Positions 58,441 through 64,000 of a stretch of 64,000 bases of DNA are shown piece by piece. Numbering within the stretch: the first letter of the stretch is position 1; each line of letters opens with the position of its first letter. Source of the DNA: Citrobacter rodentium NBRC 105723 = DSM 16636 (lineage in GTDB: Bacteria; Pseudomonadota; Gammaproteobacteria; Enterobacterales; Enterobacteriaceae). The stretch lies in contig NZ_CP082833.1 of NCBI RefSeq assembly GCF_021278985.1, forward strand, positions 1,612,001 to 1,676,000. The letters are read 5' to 3'. Made by a program: the position numbers and the translations under genes. A model generated the notes under the pieces. It was not told the origin of the DNA. It searched no databases and was given only the letters and a program-made list of their open reading frames with translations.

Positions 58441-60042
58441 ATGAATCAACAGGCGACCACTACCGATGAATTGACCTTTACCAGGCCCAGCGGTGAGGCG
58501 GAAAAGCAAATTCTGACGGCGGAAGCAGTGGAGTTTCTCACGGAACTGGTGACGCGTTTTACGCCTAAGCGTAACAAACTGCTCGCCGCACGCATTCAGC
58601 AGCAGCAGGATATCGACAACGGCAAGCTGCCGGATTTTATTTCGGAAACTGCTTCCATTCGCAATGGTGACTGGACGATTCGCGGTATTCCAGAAGATTT
58701 ACAGGATCGTCGCGTTGAGATCACCGGGCCAGTGGAGCGCAAGATGGTGATCAACGCCCTGAATGCCAACGTGAAGGTATTTATGGCCGATTTTGAAGAC
58801 TCACTGGCGCCGGAATGGAGCAAAGTGATCGACGGACATATCAACCTGCGCGATGCGGTGAATGGCACCATCAGTTACACCAACGAAGCCGGTAAGATTT
58901 ACCAGCTTAAGCCAGATCCGGCGCTGCTGATTTGTCGCGTGCGCGGCCTGCATCTGCCGGAAAAACATGTCACCTGGCGCGGTGAGGCGATCCCGGGCAG
59001 CCTGTTCGATTTTGCGCTCTATTTCTTTCACAATCACAAAGCGCTGCTGGCCAAAGGTAGCGGCCCTTATTTCTATCTGCCGAAAACCCAGGCCTGGCAG
59101 GAAGCGGCCTGGTGGAGCGAAGTGTTCAGCTATGCCGAAGATCGCTTCAGTCTGCCGCGCGGCACAATCAAAGCGACCCTGCTGATTGAAACTCTGCCCG
59201 CCGTCTTCCAGATGGATGAAATACTCCACGCCCTGCGCGACCACATCGTGGGGCTGAACTGCGGTCGTTGGGACTACATCTTTAGCTATATCAAAACATT
59301 GAAAAATCATCCGGACCGCGTCCTGCCTGACCGTCAGGTGGTGACAATGGATAAGCCGTTCCTCAGCGCCTATTCGCGCCTGCTGATTAAGACCTGCCAC
59401 AAGCGCGGCGCATTCGCGATGGGCGGCATGGCGGCGTTTATTCCAAGCAAAGATGCCGAGCGAAATAATCAGGTGCTCGCCAAAGTAAAAGCGGATAAAG
59501 CGCTGGAGGCCAACAACGGTCACGATGGCACCTGGATTGCCCATCCGGGGCTGGCGGATACCGCGATGGCGGTGTTTAACGAGGCGCTGGGCGAGAACAA
59601 AAACCAGCTTTTCGTCACCCGCGAGGAGGACGCGCCGATCGCCGCAGAGCAACTGCTGGCGCCGTGTGAAGGTGAGCGTACCGAAGAGGGAATGCGCGCC
59701 AATATTCGCGTTGCGGTGCAGTACATCGAAGCATGGATCTCCGGTAACGGCTGTGTACCGATTTATGGCCTGATGGAAGATGCGGCGACCGCGGAAATTT
59801 CCCGCACCTCTATCTGGCAGTGGATCCACCATGAGAAAACACTCAGCAACGGCAAACCGGTAACCAAAGCCCTGTTCCGTCAAATGTTGGCCGAAGAGAT
59901 GCGGGTGATCCAGGACGAACTGGGCGAGCACCGCTACAGCAGCGGCCGTTTCGATGACGCTGCGCGCCTGATGGAACAGATCACCACTTCAGATGACTTA
60001 ATCGATTTCCTGACGCTGCCGGGCTACCGCCTGCTGGCGTAA
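58441..60042 (+). CDS. aceB: Malate synthase A
   Basis: Glyoxylate-shunt enzyme condensing glyoxylate with acetyl-CoA to malate. ATG 58441 (MNQQATTTDELTFTRP) gives the 533 residues of E. coli; it has an AGGAG ribosome-binding site. The catalytic region includes FMADFEDSLAP, KATLLIETLPAVFQMDEI, GLNCGRWDYIFS and the family signature RGAFAMGGMAAFIP. It is first in aceBAK. Confidence 0.97.
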   Translation: MNQQATTTDELTFTRPSGEAEKQILTAEAVEFLTELVTRFTPKRNKLLAARIQQQQDIDNGKLPDFISETASIRNGDWTIRGIPEDLQDRRVEITGPVERKMVINALNANVKVFMADFEDSLAPEWSKVIDGHINLRDAVNGTISYTNEAGKIYQLKPDPALLICRVRGLHLPEKHVTWRGEAIPGSLFDFALYFFHNHKALLAKGSGPYFYLPKTQAWQEAAWWSEVFSYAEDRFSLPRGTIKATLLIETLPAVFQMDEILHALRDHIVGLNCGRWDYIFSYIKTLKNHPDRVLPDRQVVTMDKPFLSAYSRLLIKTCHKRGAFAMGGMAAFIPSKDAERNNQVLAKVKADKALEANNGHDGTWIAHPGLADTAMAVFNEALGENKNQLFVTREEDAPIAAEQLLAPCEGERTEEGMRANIRVAVQYIEAWISGNGCVPIYGLMEDAATAEISRTSIWQWIHHEKTLSNGKPVTKALFRQMLAEEMRVIQDELGEHRYSSGRFDDAARLMEQITTSDDLIDFLTLPGYRLLA

Positions 60043-60133
60043 TTCACCCACAGTTTACCCTATGGATTTCGCGTTGCAGTCAACGCAACTGCGGCACGAA
60101 AGACGATGTAAAAATAATATGGAGCATCTGCAC

Positions 60134-61438
60134 ATGAAGACCCGTAGCCAACAAATCGAAGAATTACAAAAAGAGTGGACACAGCCGCGCTGGGAAGGCA
60201 TTCGTCGCCCTTACAGCGCAGAGGAAGTGGTGAAATTACGCGGTTCGGTGAATCCGGAATGCACGCTGGCGCAGCTTGGCGCCGCCAAAATGTGGCGTCT
60301 GCTGCACGGCGAGGCGAAAAAAGGCTACATCAACAGCCTCGGCGCGCTGACCGGAGGACAGGCGTTACAGCAGGCGAAAGCCGGTATTGAAGCGGTTTAT
60401 CTGTCGGGCTGGCAGGTGGCGGCGGACGCCAACCTGGCCTCCAGCATGTATCCGGATCAGTCTCTGTACCCGGCGAACTCTGTCCCGGCGGTGGTGGATC
60501 GGATCAACAACACCTTTCGTCGCGCCGATCAGATCCAGTGGTCCAGCGGCATTGAGCCGAACGATCCGCGCTATGTGGATTACTTCCTGCCGATCGTCGC
60601 TGATGCGGAAGCCGGTTTTGGCGGCGTGTTAAACGCCTTTGAGCTGATGAAAGCGATGATTGAAGCCGGTGCAGCGGCCGTTCACTTTGAAGATCAGCTG
60701 GCGTCGGTGAAGAAATGCGGCCACATGGGCGGTAAGGTGCTGGTGCCGAACCAGGAGGCGATCCAGAAGCTGGTCGCCGCGCGTCTGGCGGCGGATGTGA
60801 TGGGGGTGCCAACGCTGGTGATTGCCCGTACCGACGCCGACGCGGCGGACCTGATTACCTCCGACTGCGACCCGTATGACAGCGAATTTGTGACCGGCGA
60901 GCGCACCAGCGAAGGGTTTTTCCGCACCCGTGCCGGCATTGAGCAGGCGATCAGCCGCGGTCTGGCCTATGCGCCGTATGCCGATCTGGTGTGGTGCGAA
61001 ACCTCGACGCCGGATCTGGCGCTGGCGAAGCGCTTTGCCGATGCCATCCACGCGCAGTATCCGGGCAAACTGCTGGCCTATAACTGCTCGCCGTCGTTTA
61101 ACTGGCAGAAGAACCTGGACGACAAGACTATCGCCAGCTTCCAGCAACAGCTGTCGGATATGGGCTACAAATATCAGTTCATTACCCTGGCCGGTATCCA
61201 CAGCATGTGGTTCAACATGTTCGATCTGGCTCACGCCTATGCGCAGGGCGAGGGGATGAAACACTACGTCGAGAAGGTGCAGCAGCCGGAATTCGCCGCA
61301 GGCAAAGAGGGTTATACCTTCGTTTCCCACCAGCAGGAAGTGGGCACCGGTTACTTCGATAAAGTCACCACCATTATTCAGGGCGGCGCTTCATCGGTGA
61401 CCGCACTGACAGGGTCGACGGAAGAGTCGCAGTTCTGA
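60134..61438 (+). CDS. aceA: Isocitrate lyase
   Basis: Splits isocitrate to glyoxylate and succinate. ATG 60134 (MKTRSQQIEELQKEW) gives the 434 residues of E. coli; the frame continues 24 codons upstream without family similarity. The catalytic motif KKCGHMGGK holds the active cysteine near residue 195. The C-terminus reads TGSTEESQF. A REP pair separates it from aceK. Confidence 0.97.
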   Translation: MKTRSQQIEELQKEWTQPRWEGIRRPYSAEEVVKLRGSVNPECTLAQLGAAKMWRLLHGEAKKGYINSLGALTGGQALQQAKAGIEAVYLSGWQVAADANLASSMYPDQSLYPANSVPAVVDRINNTFRRADQIQWSSGIEPNDPRYVDYFLPIVADAEAGFGGVLNAFELMKAMIEAGAAAVHFEDQLASVKKCGHMGGKVLVPNQEAIQKLVAARLAADVMGVPTLVIARTDADAADLITSDCDPYDSEFVTGERTSEGFFRTRAGIEQAISRGLAYAPYADLVWCETSTPDLALAKRFADAIHAQYPGKLLAYNCSPSFNWQKNLDDKTIASFQQQLSDMGYKYQFITLAGIHSMWFNMFDLAHAYAQGEGMKHYVEKVQQPEFAAGKEGYTFVSHQQEVGTGYFDKVTTIIQGGASSVTALTGSTEESQF

Positions 61439-61439
61439 G

Positions 61440-61520
61440 TGACCTGATGCCCGATGGCGCGCGCTTACCGGGTCTACGATAACCCCCAGGCCGGATAAGC
61501 GATGCGCCATCCGGCATGAT
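61440..61520. repeat. REP elements between aceA and aceK
   Basis: A degenerate REP (cccgatggcgcgcgcttaccggg) and a good one (gccggataagcgatgcgccatccggc, 61492-61517). In E. coli REPs at this place help lower aceK expression relative to aceA. Confidence 0.85.
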
Positions 61521-61543
61521 TGTGTGCAGGATGGGGAGAAACA

Positions 61544-63280
61544 ATGTCGCGTGGCCTCGAATTACTGATTGCACAAACCATTCTGCAAGGCTTCGACGCT
61601 CAGTATGGCCGGTTTCTGGAAGTCACCTCCGGCGCACAGCAGCGTTTTGAACAGGCCGACTGGCATGCGGTACAGCAGGCGATGAAACAGCGTATCCATC
61701 TCTACGATCACCACGTCGGTCTGGTGGTGGAACAGCTGCGCTGCATCACCGACGGCAAGAGTACCGATGCGGGCTTTTTGCTGCGCGTGAAGGATCACTA
61801 TACCCGGCTGTTGCCGGACTATCCGCGCTTCGAGATTGCGGAGAGTTTTTTTAACTCCGTCTACTGTCGGCTGTTTGACCACCGCTCGCTGACGCCCGAG
61901 CGGCTTTTTATCTTCAGTTCCCAGCCGGAACGCCGCTTTCGCACCATTCCACGACCGCTGGCAAAAGATTTCTTCCCCGATCGCGGCTGGGAATCATTGC
62001 TGATGCGCGTGCTCAGCGATCTGCCGCTGCGTCTGCCGTGGCAAAACAAAAGCCGTGATATTAGCCACATCATTCAGCATCTGACGGAATCTTTCGGCGC
62101 GGATGCGTTATCCCGCAGCCATTTGCAGGTGGCGAATGAGCTGTTTTACCGCAACAAGGCGGCCTGGCTGGTCGGTAAGCTTATTACGTCAGCGGGAACG
62201 CTGCCGTTCCTGCTGCCCGTTCATCGTACCGATGAGGGCGAGCTGTTTATTGATGCCTGCCTGACCACCACCGCGGAGGCCAGTATCGTGTTCGGCTTTG
62301 CCCGCTCCTATTTTATGGTGTACGCGCCGTTGCCTGCCGCGCTGGTGGAGTGGCTGCGTGAGATCCTGCCGGGGAAAACCACCGCCGAGCTGTATATGGC
62401 GATTGGCTGCCAGAAACATGCCAAGACCGAGAGCTATCGTGAATATTTGCGCTATCTGGAAAGCTGCGATGAACAGTTTATTGAAGCGCCAGGCATTCGC
62501 GGCATGGTGATGCTGGTATTTACCCTGCCGGGGTTCGATCGGGTGTTTAAAATCATTAAAGATAAGTTCGCGCCGCAAAAGGAAATGTCCGCCGCTCACG
62601 TGCGCGCCTGCTATCAGCTGGTGAAGGAGCACGATCGCGTAGGGCGCATGGCGGATACCCAGGAGTTTGAGAATTTTGTCCTGAATAAACGGCAGATCGA
62701 TCCTGCACTGCTGGCGCTGCTGTATGAGGAAGTACCGGAAAAAATCACCGATCTCGGAGAGCAGATTATCATCCGCCATCTCTATATTGAGCGCCGGATG
62801 GTGCCGCTCAATATCTGGCTGGAGCAGGTGGAAGGCCAGCAACTGCGCGACGCCATTGAGGAGTACGGCAATGCGATCCGCCAGCTTGCCGCCGCCAATA
62901 TTTTTCCCGGCGATATGCTGTTTAAAAACTTTGGCGTCACCCGTCATGGCCGCGTGGTGTTTTACGACTACGATGAGATTTGCTACATGACGGAGGTAAA
63001 CTTCCGCGATATTCCGCAGGCGCGTTATCCGGAAGATGAGATGAGCGCCGAGCCCTGGTACAGCGTATCGCCGGGAGATGTGTTTCCGGAGGAGTTTCGC
63101 CACTGGCTGTGCGCCGATCCGCGCATCGGGCCGCTGTTCGAAGAGATGCATGCCGATCTGTTCCGCGCCGATTACTGGCGGGCGTTACAGACGCGCATCC
63201 GGGAAGGGCATGTGGAGGATGTCTACGCCTATCGGCGACGTCAGCGGTTTAGCGTGCGTTATGGTATAGTTCCCGGATAA
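61544..63280 (+). CDS. aceK: Isocitrate dehydrogenase kinase/phosphatase
   Basis: Bifunctional regulator that phosphorylates and dephosphorylates isocitrate dehydrogenase, setting the split between TCA cycle and glyoxylate shunt. ATG 61544 (MSRGLELLIAQTILQGF) gives 578 residues as in E. coli. The kinase-like ATP region includes APGIRGMVMLVFTLPGF and VFKIIKDKFAPQKEMS, and the catalytic loop region FYDYDEICYMTEVNFRDIP is intact. The C-terminus RYGIVPG differs from the E. coli ending. An unrecognised gene follows within 25 bp. Confidence 0.97.
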   Translation: MSRGLELLIAQTILQGFDAQYGRFLEVTSGAQQRFEQADWHAVQQAMKQRIHLYDHHVGLVVEQLRCITDGKSTDAGFLLRVKDHYTRLLPDYPRFEIAESFFNSVYCRLFDHRSLTPERLFIFSSQPERRFRTIPRPLAKDFFPDRGWESLLMRVLSDLPLRLPWQNKSRDISHIIQHLTESFGADALSRSHLQVANELFYRNKAAWLVGKLITSAGTLPFLLPVHRTDEGELFIDACLTTTAEASIVFGFARSYFMVYAPLPAALVEWLREILPGKTTAELYMAIGCQKHAKTESYREYLRYLESCDEQFIEAPGIRGMVMLVFTLPGFDRVFKIIKDKFAPQKEMSAAHVRACYQLVKEHDRVGRMADTQEFENFVLNKRQIDPALLALLYEEVPEKITDLGEQIIIRHLYIERRMVPLNIWLEQVEGQQLRDAIEEYGNAIRQLAAANIFPGDMLFKNFGVTRHGRVVFYDYDEICYMTEVNFRDIPQARYPEDEMSAEPWYSVSPGDVFPEEFRHWLCADPRIGPLFEEMHADLFRADYWRALQTRIREGHVEDVYAYRRRQRFSVRYGIVPG

Positions 63281-63302
63281 TTTTTATTCAGGGATGATGA
63301 AT

Positions 63303-63905
63303 ATGTTCTTTTTTCGTAATGCGATTAATCCGCTGGTTGAGTTTGCTCCAGCCTCGTTACTGCCGACGGCAGGCCAGGCAGAAGCGCTTTTCAGGCAACA
63401 AAATGCGTCTGATGAAGGCGAATGGCTGCTTGGCGAGCTGCCGGGGCTGTCGCTTAAAATGTGTCGTTACTACTGCGGCGAGCTGGATTTTACCGGCTAC
63501 GAACTGGATGAATACGGGGCCCCCATTGACGATCCCTGGCTGGAAAGGAATTACCCCAGCATCCCGGATTACTACTACCAGCTGGAGTTTTACGCCTCCA
63601 CGCAGAAGACGCTATCTCCCCTTGAACGAGCGGCGAAGAAAGCAACCGCACAGTGCAGTAAGGCATGGTTACAGGCTTATTGGGTTGAAGTGTGTAAACA
63701 GGCGGATATTGAGGTTAGTTACGGCTCCGTTGACACACGGACCCGCGGAATCGAGTATTCCATTGCCTGCGACGACTATCCTACCTTCCTGAAATGCGTG
63801 ACCCAAATCGGCGTCAGCACGCGCGAGCTTGCACGGCAGACCCCGGTTTCGCAGCGCACTCGCCGGGCATTGCTTGCCGCGCTCCGACATTCATCCGGTG
63901 TTTAA
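63303..63905 (+). CDS. Unrecognised 200-residue protein downstream of aceK
   Basis: I do not recognise the family. In-frame ATGs at 63294, 63297 and 63303 are possible starts; I choose 63303 (MFFFRNAINPLVEFAP) because AGGGA lies 7-8 bp upstream. The protein is soluble in appearance, with no signal peptide or membrane helix. It has an aromatic middle (IPDYYYQLEFYAS), six cysteines or so scattered without a metal pattern, and a basic C-terminus (SQRTRRALLAALRH). The gene starts 22 bp after aceK on the same strand, so it may be cotranscribed with aceBAK; a TATAGT box at the aceK end could also serve it. Its end overlaps iclR by 4 bp. E. coli K-12 has arpA at this place, which it does not resemble. 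Confidence 0.75.
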   Translation: MFFFRNAINPLVEFAPASLLPTAGQAEALFRQQNASDEGEWLLGELPGLSLKMCRYYCGELDFTGYELDEYGAPIDDPWLERNYPSIPDYYYQLEFYASTQKTLSPLERAAKKATAQCSKAWLQAYWVEVCKQADIEVSYGSVDTRTRGIEYSIACDDYPTFLKCVTQIGVSTRELARQTPVSQRTRRALLAALRHSSGV

Positions 63906-64000
63906 CGAATCCCGCCATACGCCAGCGTCACTTCCTTCGCCGCCTTGATCACCATTGCGCCAAACTCAGTCACACGGTCGTCGGTGATGCGCGAAATCGG
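63902..64000 (-). CDS. iclR: IclR repressor, C-terminal fragment cut by the window end
   Basis: Only the last 32 codons and TAA are inside the window: the minus strand translates as PISRITDDRVTEFGAMVIKA followed by AKEVTLAYGGIR. This is the conserved C-terminus of IclR, repressor of aceBAK. The stop overlaps the convergent upstream gene's stop by 3-4 bases. The start lies beyond the window. Confidence 0.93.
   Translation of the reverse strand, partial: PISRITDDRVTEFGAMVIKAAKEVTLAYGGIR

Overview
The window is a chromosomal segment from a member of the Enterobacteriaceae, close to Escherichia, Salmonella and Citrobacter. Gene order, protein lengths and leader RNAs follow the E. coli argH to iclR region almost gene for gene. 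A Citrobacter- or Salmonella-like host is my best guess: the E. coli genes yjaA and arpA are absent, one 23S gene carries an intervening sequence, and ERIC, REP and BIME repeats are dense. The species cannot be fixed by reading alone.

Layout. 0.1-9.6 kb: argH, the sRNA oxyS divergent from oxyR, sthA, fabR-yijD, a tandem REP/BIME array, trmA, then a cobalamin riboswitch and the overlapping btuB-murI pair. 9.7-15.6 kb: the first rRNA operon (rrnB position; 16S, tRNA-Ile, tRNA-Ala, 23S, 5S). 15.7-18.7 kb: murB-birA and convergent coaA. 19.0-33.4 kb: the tRNA Thr-Tyr-Gly-Thr cluster, tufB, secE-nusG, rplKA, rplJL and rpoBC. 33.7-39.3 kb: thiCEFSGH on the minus strand behind a TPP riboswitch. 39.4-44.3 kb: rsd, then nudC, hemE, nfi, yjaG, hupA, yjaH. 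44.4-50.7 kb: the zinc-responsive zraP / zraSR divergon, then purHD. 51.0-56.6 kb: a second rRNA operon (rrnE position; 16S, tRNA-Glu, 23S, 5S). 56.6-64.0 kb: yjaB, metA, the glyoxylate operon aceBAK, one unrecognised 200-residue gene, and the 3' end of iclR.

Functionally this is mostly core growth machinery (two rRNA operons, the beta and beta-prime RNA polymerase subunits, EF-Tu, SecE, NusG, four ribosomal proteins, HU-alpha, the sigma70 regulator Rsd) plus biosynthesis of arginine, thiamine, haem, purine, methionine and coenzyme A. Many classical control elements are readable: OxyR site and OxyS, cobalamin and TPP riboswitches, L10 leader, PurR and MetJ boxes, IclR region, and paired sigma54 promoters around a long palindrome.

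I found no clear new defence or mobile system. The most interesting signals are in and around the rRNA operons. The first 23S gene has a structured insertion of about 83 nt in helix 45 that the second copy lacks. The same operon has two related palindromic ERIC-like units in its transcribed spacers. The two 16S genes differ by a compact block of changes in the V6 helix. Other items are an unrecognised gene just after aceK and an expanded P3 arm in the thiC riboswitch.
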